Source of the DNA: Flavobacterium foetidum
GTDB taxonomy: Bacteria; Bacteroidota; Bacteroidia; Flavobacteriales; Flavobacteriaceae
Direction of reading: 5' to 3'
Assembly: GCF_004634245.1 (NCBI RefSeq)
Contig: NZ_SJTF01000009.1
Coordinates: 62,001 to 126,000, forward strand
Length of the DNA: 64,000 bases
The notes under the pieces are model-generated. The model saw only the letters and a program-made list of their open reading frames with translations, did not search any database and was not told where the DNA came from. Shown piece by piece: positions 15,941 to 24,926 of the stretch. The stretch's first letter is position 1, and the number at the start of each line of letters is the position of its first letter. A program made the position numbers and the translations under genes.

Positions 15941-18374
15941 CGGTTTCTGTTGGTTTTGTTTCGTCTATTACTAAGACTTTGATTTTCTGGTATACAAATG
16001 AAATGATCAGAACCAGAATTCCTAAAAGTATAAAAGAAATTATTTTTCCTGTTTCAGAAATATTGCTGATGTCATACAAAAATAGTTTTAATACGGTTAA
16101 GCCTAATAATGAAAGCGCAATGATACGCAGTGTTTTGATTTGTTTTTTTATTCCGATAATCAAAAAAACAAAAGCTAATATTCCCCAAAGAATCGGATAA
16201 CCCGTTTTAACGATTTTGGTTCTGGCAATCATCAAATTATCATAAGCAGTCATCTCATTGTTTTGATTTATAGGTAGGTTCAGGAATTTCAGCCCGTGAA
16301 GCATTAATTCTGTACTGGCTATATAAATGACAATAAATGCGGCTGACCATGAAAAAGCTTTTTTTGCGAAAGCAGGAAAGGCAGGTTTTTCGGAATTTAT
16401 TTTATAGAATAAATATCCAAAATAAATTATCAAGAATAAGTGAATATAGTGTAGGTAGAATGCGATTGGTTGTGCCTTGCCTGAAAGGGCAATGTCCATA
16501 TTTTCTTCAAAGGCATAATGCGAAAACCAGAAAGCAAATAATAAGATGTTGGTCACTGCAATAATTGAAGCTGTCTTGAATCCGTTCTCGGTTTTCGTTT
16601 TTGAGAAATATCTCGCCAATAATGCGGTAAACAGTAAATGAAAAAGAACAGGAAGCGATGCTGCTGAACTCGCATTTTCGATAGCATTATTGGCCTGATA
16701 GGTCACTTCGAAGATTCCGGTGAGATAACCAATCACAAAGGCTAAACAGAGAATGAAGTTCCTGTATTTTTCAGGATTGAATCGTAATTCTAACAATTCG
16801 GTAGTTTCGGTTTCGTTTTTTAGTAAAAACCACACAGCAAAAAGCGATGCAGTAGCAAAGGCGCCAGTTGTAAAAATTGGATTCAGAATGATGTTAGCAA
16901 CGCCTTCTAGGTTGTAATATTTATTCCAGTCCATAATTAGACTGATAATCATGAGGCAGTTTACAATTACAGATCCAAAACGATAACTGCTGATTTTTGA
17001 TTTCTGCGAAAGCCAAAGCAATAAAACTGCTTCTGCAGCCCAAAAGAGCGTAATGTAATTTCCTTCAAACTGAATTGGAACGGCAAGCGTGACAAAGGTA
17101 AGCGTTAAGCCAATAAGGAGATATATAGCTTTTTTGTCCAAACCAAACTTTTTATAAAGGAACCAAGCATATATCAAATTGAGTAAAGCAATTGATGCAG
17201 TAAATAATCCTCTCAATTCTGGATGATAAATGTTTAATATCGACATCCCGGAGGCATAAAACAAAAAAGTATTGCTCGCTAAGATTGTCAACTGGACATT
17301 AGAAAATTCTCCTTTTGTTCTAATGTTGTTGACGATATTCATTAGAATAAAAATTAAATAAAATACAAATCCGAAAACAAATGCTCCCAGATAATGAGGT
17401 TTAGCCGATTGTAGTTCTCGAAAAAGCCAGCCTCCGTACAATAAAACTGTAAAAATGTACGAAAGCAGATTTACAAGATTCCACTTTTTGTAATAAGCCA
17501 ACGCGAGTATCCCTATATTAAGTATTCCGATATAAGTAAGCAAAACGACATAATTTCCTTCGCCAGTACTCACCATAAACGGAACCGCAAATCCGCCGAT
17601 AAGAGAAAGTACTGCTAATTCTATTCGGTTATAAGACAAAGAAATCAAGGCGCTAAAAGCAGTAATGATTACCATTATGCTAAAAGCTACGCTTTGGTTG
17701 AATAAGTGATAATCATGAAAAGCAATTCCGATTGTAAAGTAAAATATTGCAATGGCTCCTGCTACAATTACAGAACTGAAGGCTGCATAACTTTTGCGTA
17801 GTTTATGAGCAACGCCCATCACTAATGCGCCAGCTAAAATTCCGATTCCAACTCGTGCCGGTTCGTTAATCCAATCTTTATCGATAGCATATTTTACGAA
17901 ATAGCTGATTCCTAAAACTAGAATTAGAATTCCGATTTTGTTGATCAGGTTTTCACCAATAAATTTTTCCAGATCTGGGTTTTGTTCTTTGAATTTTTCC
18001 CAGAATGTTTTTTCTGGAACTGGCGGAATATAAGGTTTTGACTCTGGTATTGGTTGAGAAGTTTTGTCAAGAGGATCTAAGGAGAATATCGGTTTCTTGT
18101 TTATTTCCGGTATTTCTTCTTTTATTATTGGCGTTGGAGAAATTACGATTTCTTCCTGTTTATCAGATTTAATTTCTTCTTCATGAATTATAGTAGGAGG
18201 TGGAGCAACAGTTTTTTTGATGATTTTCTCTGTTGGATGCTCTAGCGTTTTAAGATTCTCTATTTTAGTACTAAGCTTATGAATGTCGTTTTCCAAAACG
18301 TCGAAACGTTTTTTGATAGTGTTGATCACATAAATTAATAAACAAATAAGTACGGCTAGTAAAAATCCTTCCAT
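15927..18374 (-). CDS. DUF2339 large polytopic membrane protein
   Basis: I choose the ATG at 18374 (MEGFLLAVLICLLIYVIN). The open frame reaches 18506, but the extra 44 residues are not family-like and enter the tRNA-remnant array. The resulting 815-residue protein has an N-terminal membrane helix, a coiled-coil (DVLENDIHKLSTKIENLKTLE), a Pro/Glu/Lys-rich linker and then over 20 membrane segments beginning with the DUF2339 hallmark 'FIGENLINKIGILILVLGISYFVKYAID'. The family is widespread and functionally uncharacterised. It overlaps the DUF3999 gene by 14 bp. Confidence 0.85.
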   Translation of the reverse strand: MEGFLLAVLICLLIYVINTIKKRFDVLENDIHKLSTKIENLKTLEHPTEKIIKKTVAPPPTIIHEEEIKSDKQEEIVISPTPIIKEEIPEINKKPIFSLDPLDKTSQPIPESKPYIPPVPEKTFWEKFKEQNPDLEKFIGENLINKIGILILVLGISYFVKYAIDKDWINEPARVGIGILAGALVMGVAHKLRKSYAAFSSVIVAGAIAIFYFTIGIAFHDYHLFNQSVAFSIMVIITAFSALISLSYNRIELAVLSLIGGFAVPFMVSTGEGNYVVLLTYIGILNIGILALAYYKKWNLVNLLSYIFTVLLYGGWLFRELQSAKPHYLGAFVFGFVFYLIFILMNIVNNIRTKGEFSNVQLTILASNTFLFYASGMSILNIYHPELRGLFTASIALLNLIYAWFLYKKFGLDKKAIYLLIGLTLTFVTLAVPIQFEGNYITLFWAAEAVLLLWLSQKSKISSYRFGSVIVNCLMIISLIMDWNKYYNLEGVANIILNPIFTTGAFATASLFAVWFLLKNETETTELLELRFNPEKYRNFILCLAFVIGYLTGIFEVTYQANNAIENASSAASLPVLFHLLFTALLARYFSKTKTENGFKTASIIAVTNILLFAFWFSHYAFEENMDIALSGKAQPIAFYLHYIHLFLIIYFGYLFYKINSEKPAFPAFAKKAFSWSAAFIVIYIASTELMLHGLKFLNLPINQNNEMTAYDNLMIARTKIVKTGYPILWGILAFVFLIIGIKKQIKTLRIIALSLLGLTVLKLFLYDISNISETGKIISFILLGILVLIISFVYQKIKVLVIDETKPTETDEAQ

Positions 18375-18579
18375 AATAGAATGAGTAATAGTTTTAAGAC
18401 GTTGTAAATATAATAACATTTTAACAGGAAAGCTCTTTTTTGGCTTTTTTCTGATTAATAAGAAGGGTGTTTGAATTGTATTTTGAAGAAATAACATATG
18501 CCGCAAAAAAAATCTTTTTTGAAGTGGCTTTTGTTGGTGTTGCAGAGTTCTCGCTCCACAACATTTCGTATTGATCCTT

Positions 18580-18999
18580 CACATCGGGACGCGATGAGCG
18601 TTCGTTATTTTGAAGCAAAAAAAAAGTCTTTCCAGAATTGAAAAGACTTTTGTCGGGGTGGCAGTCCCGAAAGTTTTCGGGAGAACCTGCGGCCTTCCCG
18701 ATCCAAATCGGGACGCGATGAGCGTTCGTTATTTTGAAGCAAAAAAAAAAGTCTTTCCAGAATTGAAAAGACTTTTGTCGGGGTGGCAGGATTGGAACCT
18801 GCCGTCTTTCCCGATTCAAATCGGGACGCGATGAGCGTTCGTTATTTTGAAGCAAAAAAAAGTCTTTCCAGAATTGAAAAGACTTTTGTCGGGGTGGCAG
18901 GATTGGCACCTACCGTCCTTCCAGATTCAAATGGGACGCTATGAGCGTTCGTTATTTTGAAGCAAAAAAAAAGTCTTTCCAGAATTGAAAAGACTTTTG
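18580..18999 (-). repeat. Tandem array of tRNA-Pro 3'-end remnants with attached terminators
   Basis: Immediately 3' of tRNA-Pro lie three further copies of its T-arm plus acceptor 3' strand, starting at 18652, 18777 and 18888. Spacing is 125, 111 and 111 bp to the next copy, ending at the real tRNA at 18999. Each copy is preceded on the + strand by a block of about 65 bp (gatgagcgttcgttattt.. then ..gtctttccagaattgaaaa). Read on the minus strand, that block is a terminator hairpin followed by a conserved spacer. The two right-hand remnants have point changes in the T-arm. The left one has a small hairpin insert (cccgaaagttttcggg). No real ORF lies here; long frames across it are repeat artefacts. 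Confidence 0.85.
18963..18998 (-). terminator. Terminator of tRNA-Pro (repeated downstream)
   Basis: On the minus strand, arms aaaagtcttt and aaagactttt flank a short loop and end in a T tract. The same hairpin recurs in each unit of the array, at about 18620-18651, 18745-18776 and 18858-18887. Confidence 0.75.
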
Positions 19000-19074
19000 T
19001 CGGGGTGGCAGGATTCGAACCTGCGGCCTCCTGCTCCCAAAGCAGGCGCGATAACCGGGCTACGCTACACCCCG
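19000..19074 (-). tRNA. tRNA-Pro (anticodon TGG)
   Basis: The minus strand folds as a complete cloverleaf. The acceptor CGGGGTG pairs with CACCCCG, the anticodon arm is CCTGC-TTTGGGA-GCAGG with TGG, and the T-arm is GCAGG-TTCGAAT-CCTGC, with discriminator A. CCA is not encoded. Confidence 0.95.
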
Positions 19075-19195
19075 AAAGCGGATGCAAAGATATAAATAAA
19101 TTTTGTTTACAAAAGGAAAATCGAAAAATAAATAAAAGTTATTTACAGATAGTTATTTCGGATTTATTTTCGGGTGAATTTTTTATAATTAAGCT

Positions 19196-19203
19196 TACAT
19201 TTG
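19196..19203 (+). promoter_or_regulatory. Putative -7 element for trxB
   Basis: TACATTTG fits TAnnTTTG and ends 22 bp before the trxB ATG. No TTG is seen at the expected -33 position. Confidence 0.5.
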
Positions 19204-19225
19204 CATCACAAAACAATACTATATT

Positions 19226-20173
19226 ATGTCAGATACAATTGAAAAAATTAAATGTCTTATTATAGGCTCTGGTCCTGCGGGTTATACTGCGGCGATTTAT
19301 GCAGCCAGAGCAAATATGAATCCGGTTTTATATCAGGGAATGCAACCTGGCGGACAATTGACGACTACAAATGAAGTAGAAAATTTTCCGGGATATGTTG
19401 ATGGAGTGACAGGACCGGAAATGATGATACAATTACAAGAACAAGCAAAACGTTTTGGAGCTGATATCCGTGACGGATGGGCTACAAAAGTCGATTTTTC
19501 TGGAGATCTTCATAAAGTTTGGATCAATGATTCAATCGAACTGCATTGTGAAACGGTTATTATTTCTACAGGCGCATCTGCAAAATATTTAGGATTGCCA
19601 TCAGAACAGCATTATTTAAATATGGGTGGAGGAGTTTCTGCTTGCGCAGTTTGCGACGGATTCTTTTATAGAAACCAAGATGTTGTAATTGTTGGAGCTG
19701 GAGATTCTGCTTGTGAAGAAGCACACTATTTGTCTAAACTTTGCAAAAAAGTTACGATGTTGGTTAGAAGCGAAAAATTCAGAGCTTCTAAAATTATGGA
19801 AGAACGTGTTCGCAAAACTGAAAATATCGAGATTTTAATGAATCACGATACTGTAGAAGTTTTAGGAGATAACAATGTAGTACATGCTATTAAGGCATTG
19901 AACAAAACAACTGGAGAAACAATCGAAATTCCAGCTACAGGTTTCTTCGTGGCTATTGGTCACAAACCAAACACTGATATCTTCAAAGATTATATCACGC
20001 TTGACGAAACGGGTTATATCGTAAATACTCCAGGAACATCTTATACAAACGTACCAGGTGTTTTTGTAGCGGGAGATGCAGCTGACCATGTGTATCGTCA
20101 GGCTATTACTGCTGCAGGTACTGGATGTATGGCAGCATTGGATGCTGAGAGATATTTAGCATCTAAAGAATAA
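19226..20173 (+). CDS. trxB: Thioredoxin-disulfide reductase
   Basis: This 315-residue flavoenzyme reduces thioredoxin with NADPH. The FAD-binding GSGPAGYTAAIYAARA lies near the N-terminus. The redox-active disulfide motif CAVCDG (usually CATCDG) is near residue 140, followed at once by the NADPH-binding VVIVGAGDSACEEA. The C-terminal FAD motif is GVFVAGDAADHVYRQAITAAGTGCMAA. Length and motif order are those of low-molecular-weight TrxB. It is flanked by a promoter match and a terminator, so it is probably monocistronic. Confidence 0.97.
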   Translation: MSDTIEKIKCLIIGSGPAGYTAAIYAARANMNPVLYQGMQPGGQLTTTNEVENFPGYVDGVTGPEMMIQLQEQAKRFGADIRDGWATKVDFSGDLHKVWINDSIELHCETVIISTGASAKYLGLPSEQHYLNMGGGVSACAVCDGFFYRNQDVVIVGAGDSACEEAHYLSKLCKKVTMLVRSEKFRASKIMEERVRKTENIEILMNHDTVEVLGDNNVVHAIKALNKTTGETIEIPATGFFVAIGHKPNTDIFKDYITLDETGYIVNTPGTSYTNVPGVFVAGDAADHVYRQAITAAGTGCMAALDAERYLASKE

Positions 20174-20235
20174 TTAGTTTCAAGTTTCAGGTTTTCTTTT
20201 GTTTCAAGCTATTGGAAAACCAAAAAAAATCAAAT

Positions 20236-20273
20236 AAAAAATCCCAGTTTCAAGCATTGAACTGGGATTTTTC
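20236..20273 (+). terminator. Terminator after trxB
   Basis: Arms aaatcccagttt and aactgggattt with a T tract. It sits within a larger region of inverted 'gtttcaggtt/aacctgaaac' words. Confidence 0.85.
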
Positions 20274-20335
20274 TTTTATATAAGTTTTGGTTTGTCAACC
20301 TGAAACTTTAAACCTGAAACCTGAAACAAAAAAGC

Positions 20336-21169
20336 TTATTTAAGTTTCTTAAACAACTTTGCTTCCTCAGAGAAACGAGTCAATTCGATTTTAGGATTTC
20401 CGAAGATTGAGATTTCCGATTTATCACCAACAGCGATTGAAAGCGTAAGTTCTGCAAAAATGGTTCCAGTCGAAGAATTTTCTGCAGTTACATTAGCATC
20501 TTTCAAAGTAAATTTTGTTCCGGTGAAAACCGAATTATTATCTAAGCGGATAGTAGCTTTTTCCGCAATTCCTTCAATGGCAGCAGTCGCTTTTTGATAC
20601 AAATCGCATTTGAACTTAATAGCCGAAACCAGTGTTTTTATAGAAGAATTTTTGCTCAGCTGCAGACTTCCGTCTTCTGTTTTTAGATTCAATTCTGTTT
20701 TGGTTTTATCATCAGCGATTAAGCTAAACTTTTTTGCATTTGCGTTGAGAAACAATTTCGAATAATCAACACAATTAAAAGTTATGTTGTCCAATTGAAG
20801 TTCCTGAATAGCATAAACGATAGCCTCGTTTTTGGTAATAACTTTGTTTAAAGTGCTGGTGTAGGTAACGCGTACAGCCAGTTTTTTATAAATGGAAGAT
20901 TCTTTGTTGGTATAAAGACGAAGCGTTTTTTCTCTCAAATCCATTCCAATGATGTCGTGCAGATTGTCATCAGCTTCAATCTTGATTTCGTTTTTCTCTC
21001 CGCGTTCTAAATAAACTTCTAAATTGTCATCAACTTCAATGGCATCAAATGCTCCGACTTCTTTGATAGAAGTTGTTACAATTTTAGAACCTTTAATTTT
21101 CTCTCTTTTTTGGGCAAAAGTAAATGTTGTAACAAATAGTAATAGGAGCAGCGCTGTACTTTTTTTCAT
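20336..21169 (-). CDS. GIN domain (DUF2807) secreted protein
   Basis: The start is placed at the ATG at 21169 (MKKSTALLLLLFVTTFTFAQ), giving a clean signal peptide; the frame extends 13 codons upstream. The mature part has the head-GIN-domain pattern 'FDAIEVDDNLEVYLERGEKNEIKIEADDNLHDII' followed by beta-helix repeats. GIN-domain proteins are putative auto-transporter-like adhesin or envelope proteins of unknown role. It is the last of four leftward genes (PadR, PspC, GIN lipoprotein, this one). Confidence 0.8.
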   Translation of the reverse strand: MKKSTALLLLLFVTTFTFAQKREKIKGSKIVTTSIKEVGAFDAIEVDDNLEVYLERGEKNEIKIEADDNLHDIIGMDLREKTLRLYTNKESSIYKKLAVRVTYTSTLNKVITKNEAIVYAIQELQLDNITFNCVDYSKLFLNANAKKFSLIADDKTKTELNLKTEDGSLQLSKNSSIKTLVSAIKFKCDLYQKATAAIEGIAEKATIRLDNNSVFTGTKFTLKDANVTAENSSTGTIFAELTLSIAVGDKSEISIFGNPKIELTRFSEEAKLFKKLK

Positions 21170-21254
21170 TAATTCTAGATTTGATTTGGGCAAATATAAA
21201 AAAATCATCCACTTTTGGTGAATGATTTCGTTTATATTTAACAGATAAATTGCT

Positions 21255-21989
21255 TTAGTTAATACCGACGCTTCCTCCAGATTTTGCAGATTTTTCTACC
21301 GTTTTAGGAGAGCCGCTGTAGTTAATGCTACCACCGCTAGAAGCTTCTGCTTTCAGGCTTACAATGGCATGTACATTAACGCTTCCGCCGCTAGACGCAT
21401 GTGCATCTACATCATTTGCAAGCAATTTGTCGGCATTGATATTGGCGCCGCTCGATGCAGACGATTTTATTCTTAAAGCTTTTCCTTCGGCGCTTATAGA
21501 ACTTCCGCTTGACGATTCTAAAGAAATATTATCAGATTCTATATCGACATCCATTGTTGCGGCACTTGAAGTTTCAAGGCTGATGTTTTCTCCAGTGATA
21601 AGGTTTTTAGTCGTAATGGTCGAAGCGCTTGAAGCCTCTAGTTTGTCGATAATAGGCATTTTAACGGTTACCTTTTTCATTGTAATATTTCTGAATGAAC
21701 TGAATTTGCATTCAATTTTAAGTGTTCCGTTTTCTACTTTCGTAATAATTTCATTTTGAAGATTATCATCTGCTTCAACTGTAATTTCTGTAGAATCTGA
21801 TTGTTCTATGACCACATCTATTGCATTGCTCACCTTAACATTTTTGAAGTCGCCGTGAACAATTCTTTTTTCTGTTGTCACATTACCGCTTCCTTCTATA
21901 GCGTTGAAGTTGTAATTGCAAGATGCAAATAATAGAGCAGTAATTGTAACAATAATAAACTTTGTAATCTGAATGATTATTTTTATCAT
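21255..21989 (-). CDS. GIN domain (DUF2807) lipoprotein
   Basis: This 244-residue protein has a lipoprotein signal (ITALLFASC, Cys near residue 23). The GIN head follows ('HGDFKNVKVSNAIDVVIEQSDSTEITVEADDNLQNEI'), then a highly regular Ser/Ala/Gly-rich beta-helix ('ASSGGSVNVHA', 'ASSGGSINYSG', 'AKSGGSVGIN') with strand-turn periodicity. It is probably anchored in the periplasm or on the surface. It lies 11 bp downstream of the PspC gene and is paralogous to the next gene. Confidence 0.85.
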   Translation of the reverse strand: MIKIIIQITKFIIVTITALLFASCNYNFNAIEGSGNVTTEKRIVHGDFKNVKVSNAIDVVIEQSDSTEITVEADDNLQNEIITKVENGTLKIECKFSSFRNITMKKVTVKMPIIDKLEASSASTITTKNLITGENISLETSSAATMDVDIESDNISLESSSGSSISAEGKALRIKSSASSGANINADKLLANDVDAHASSGGSVNVHAIVSLKAEASSGGSINYSGSPKTVEKSAKSGGSVGIN

Positions 21990-22000
21990 GGCTTTGGTTG

Positions 22001-23743
22001 TTAGTTGATTTTGATTATAACTCCGTTTTTATCTGTGGTTAGTCTTCCTTTAGTTTTTTTACCGTTTAAAACTTCTTTCCCGTTTATTTTTATAAAAACT
22101 TCTTTTACGGTATCGTTTTCAACTGTATGTATTTCGTTCTCGTATTCTTCATTGTACTCAGTATCATGATATTCATTTTCATCTGAAGGGCAATTTAAAC
22201 ATCTGATTTTTGAACCTTGTACTTTATAGTTATAATCACCGCTGAAGTGCAGGTTAAAGAAATCATTTTCAGAAGCATCATAATCTTTTACAGAAGCATC
22301 TGGTTTAAATAATTGTCCTTCTGGCAAATACAAATAAATGTCTACCTCTTGGCCTCTGAATTTGTTTTTAACATCTGTCAGAAAATAATTATCCAAAATT
22401 AACTGATTTCCTGTTATCTGATACTTAAAATCAATTTTTTCTGCTCTTTTTTTTGCGTTGGTAAACGAATTACCTCTGGCACTTTTCTCGATCTGTAAGT
22501 ATGGCGCTGTCTCATCTGTGCGAAGGACATGTATGCGTACATTTGTTGAATAAATTACATCGTTTCCGGCAGAATCCTGAACAAACTTAAATTCTCTGTG
22601 CTGATTTAGGCTTTTTGCGTAATAGTCGCTGTATCTGAATTTTACAAATAACGTATCTTTTGGCGTAATGGCAATTGATTTTTTCTCTACCGTTTTGTTG
22701 TCATACGAAACCTCAGTCGCCTGCTTGATTCCGATACTGATTAGTATTGCAATGGCAATAATCCAAACAGCTAGCAGTGTATATTTGGTAATGTTTCCAA
22801 TTGACTTTAGATTTGGAGACAACAATTTAAATCCTAAAAGAGTTAAGAAGAAAAATGGTATTCCGATTGCAAAAAGCATTAACAAACCAAACGACCAAAT
22901 CGGATATTCTGTAAAATAACCCGCTTCGATAAAATTCTGCCACGGAAAATCAATAAAAAGATTAGTGCCTAAAGTAAAAACTCCAATTAATAACATGATT
23001 AAAGTTGCAAGTCCAGACATGATCAAAATAACTCCTAGGAATTTTGCAAATATTTTAAAAAGAGTCATTATAAAATCTCCAAATGAGCTGCCGATTCTCT
23101 CAGCACCAGACTTTACCTGGTTTCCCATTTTGTCATAGTCTGCATTTTTGAATTTTTCAGACAAGGAGTCGATTTCCTCGCGAACTTTTTTTTCGATGTT
23201 CGAAATGGTAACTGGCTCACCAGTCATTTCTAGTTTCTCAGAAGTAGTAACAGCTTCAGGAGTTACGATCCAAAGAACAAAATAGGCCAATATTCCAGTT
23301 CCGAAACCTGCAAAAACAAAGATCAAGAATACGATTTTAATCCATACCGCATCAATTCCGAAATAGTGCCCCAAACCAGTTGCAACCCCGCCAATCATAC
23401 CTTTTTCTTTGTCACGGTATAATTTTTTATGTTTTCTGGTTGCAAAATCATTATAAGACTGATTTGTCGTTTCTTCGTCATCAATTCTATAATCCTCGGG
23501 CTGTCCCATAACCGCAATCACTTCGTCAATGTCTTTCAGTCCCACAACATGTTTTTCGCTTTTTTGTTTTTCTGTTAATAATTCAGAAAAGCGCATTTCG
23601 ATATCTTTTAAGATTTCATCCTGACCAGATGAGTTGCTAAGAGATCTTTTTATGGCGTCAAAATATCGTGTAAGTTTTAAGTACGCATCTTCATCAATGT
23701 GAAAAGACATACCGCCTAAGTTAATATTTACTGTTTTGTTCAT
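22001..23743 (-). CDS. PspC domain-containing membrane protein
   Basis: This 580-residue protein starts with a region of about 105 residues (MNKTVNINLGGMSFHIDEDAYLKL..) also seen in Bacteroidota PspC proteins. The PspC domain follows ('KKLYRDKEKGMIGGVATGLGHYFGIDAVWIKIVFLIFVFAGFGTGILAYFVLWIVTPEA'). Several membrane segments come next (about residues 225-255, 280-305 and 320-340), and then a large beta-rich extracytoplasmic C-terminus. PspC proteins act in envelope-stress responses; this large form is inferred to be an envelope sensor. The PadR start lies 3 bp away, so the two are one operon. Confidence 0.85.
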   Translation of the reverse strand: MNKTVNINLGGMSFHIDEDAYLKLTRYFDAIKRSLSNSSGQDEILKDIEMRFSELLTEKQKSEKHVVGLKDIDEVIAVMGQPEDYRIDDEETTNQSYNDFATRKHKKLYRDKEKGMIGGVATGLGHYFGIDAVWIKIVFLIFVFAGFGTGILAYFVLWIVTPEAVTTSEKLEMTGEPVTISNIEKKVREEIDSLSEKFKNADYDKMGNQVKSGAERIGSSFGDFIMTLFKIFAKFLGVILIMSGLATLIMLLIGVFTLGTNLFIDFPWQNFIEAGYFTEYPIWSFGLLMLFAIGIPFFFLTLLGFKLLSPNLKSIGNITKYTLLAVWIIAIAILISIGIKQATEVSYDNKTVEKKSIAITPKDTLFVKFRYSDYYAKSLNQHREFKFVQDSAGNDVIYSTNVRIHVLRTDETAPYLQIEKSARGNSFTNAKKRAEKIDFKYQITGNQLILDNYFLTDVKNKFRGQEVDIYLYLPEGQLFKPDASVKDYDASENDFFNLHFSGDYNYKVQGSKIRCLNCPSDENEYHDTEYNEEYENEIHTVENDTVKEVFIKINGKEVLNGKKTKGRLTTDKNGVIIKIN

Positions 23744-23746
23744 GAC

Positions 23747-24079
23747 TTATTGATTTTGATTGGTGATTAGTTTTACGGCATCAGATAATTCTGTCCAGGT
23801 GCCGCTAAGTTCGTTTAAAAATGTTTGTCCTATTTCGGTTAATCCATAATATTTTCTCGGCGGTCCAGAAGTAGATTCTTCCCAGCGATAATTTAGCAAG
23901 CCGTCGTTTTTCAGCCTAGTTAATAACGGATATACAGTTCCCTCAACAACTAGTAATTTTGCGTTTTTTAAAGTGTCTAATATTTCTGATGTGTAGGCAT
24001 CTTTTTCTTTTAGAACAGATAAGATGCAAAACTCAAGAACACCTTTGCGCATCTGTGCTTTTGTGTTTTCAATGTTCAT
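23747..24079 (-). CDS. PadR family transcriptional regulator
   Basis: The 110-residue winged-helix protein has typical PadR features: 'KGVLEFCILSVLKEKDAYTSEILDTLKNAKLLVVEGTVYPLLTRLKNDGLLNYRWEESTSGPPRKYYGLTEIGQTFLNEL'. It is the small PadR-s2 type without a long C-terminal domain. It heads the operon with the PspC and GIN genes, so it is probably their autoregulated repressor. The ligand or signal is unknown. Confidence 0.9.
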   Translation of the reverse strand: MNIENTKAQMRKGVLEFCILSVLKEKDAYTSEILDTLKNAKLLVVEGTVYPLLTRLKNDGLLNYRWEESTSGPPRKYYGLTEIGQTFLNELSGTWTELSDAVKLITNQNQ

Positions 24080-24215
24080 AATTTCATTTTGTTTTTTTTT
24101 GATTGAACAATTCGTTTTTTGATTGATGATGATTTGATTGATGATTGATGATTGTTTCGAATTTATTCTTTAAGAATTAACCCGTATAACGTATAACTTT
24201 TAACCTTTTTAAGGA

Positions 24216-24695
24216 TTACTTTATAAAAGGAATCGTAAGCGGATATTTGTAATATTCTCCGGTTGATGCTTTTATTGAAGCATAAATCACTAAAAAGAAC
24301 TCAACAAATTTCAACAATCCGAAAAGCAGAACAGCCGTAATTCCTACACTTAAAAGGCCAATGCTGCCATCGAGATTAAAATTTCTGATTATAAAATCTT
24401 CGTCATTGATAATTGCCTGCAGCGGAAGGTTCTGAAAAAATACCGAAATAAAAATCGGAATTGCGATTAATGCCAAAATCAGAGTGTACAGCAATAAGCT
24501 TAACTGAAAATTTAAAGTCTGTTTTCCGTGGTGATTGACAAATTCAGATTTTTCCTTATAGCTTGTCCAAATGATGATCGGAAAAATATAATTCCCAAAC
24601 GGAATAATGTACTGACTTAATGTACTTAAATGTGTGAACGCCGCAGTGTTCTTTTCTGATGTTTTTTCCATGATGAGTGGTGTTGATGTTTCCAT
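24216..24695 (-). CDS. DUF4870 domain-containing membrane protein
   Basis: This 159-residue protein contains 'LSTLSQYIIPFGNYIFPIIIWTSYKEKSEFVNHHGKQTLNFQLSLLLYTLILALIAIPIF', the DUF4870 (Tic20-like) pattern, and a further membrane segment ('GLLSVGITAVLLFGLLKFVEFFLVIYASIKAS'). The first ATG at 24695 is used, but a second ATG eight codons later (MEKTSEKN) is equally plausible. Function is unknown. It lies upstream of the PadR gene in the same direction, separated by 136 bp. Confidence 0.8.
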   Translation of the reverse strand: METSTPLIMEKTSEKNTAAFTHLSTLSQYIIPFGNYIFPIIIWTSYKEKSEFVNHHGKQTLNFQLSLLLYTLILALIAIPIFISVFFQNLPLQAIINDEDFIIRNFNLDGSIGLLSVGITAVLLFGLLKFVEFFLVIYASIKASTGEYYKYPLTIPFIK

Positions 24696-24926
24696 GATTA
24701 AAAGTATATAGTAATTTCTTATGCAAATATATGTCTAAAAAACAGTATCTTGTTTTGCATAGTACCAAATATTAACAAAAAATTAACAAATTACTTTTGT
24801 TAAAGGAAGGTTTAAAATGTTGAAAATCATAAAGAATACTCGATTTTACTGGGCTTGTATCTGTTAAAAAAATATTTATTGTGCGTGCATAGTTTTTTTG
24901 TATTTTTACTAAAAAATAAAAAGCAT

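Noticed and set aside
18421..18909. Long minus-strand frame with repeated protein segments
   Set aside because: It spans the tRNA-Pro remnant array. The repeats are translated tRNA tails and terminators, not a protein.
18580..19000. CRISPR-like array near tRNA-Pro
   Set aside because: Repeat units are over 100 bp with tRNA-derived content, spacers are not unique and no cas genes are present.
18610..19265. Plus-strand frames with 'QKKSLSRIEKTFVGVA' repeats
   Set aside because: Translations of the same tRNA/terminator repeats; the frame into trxB starts far upstream of its true ATG.
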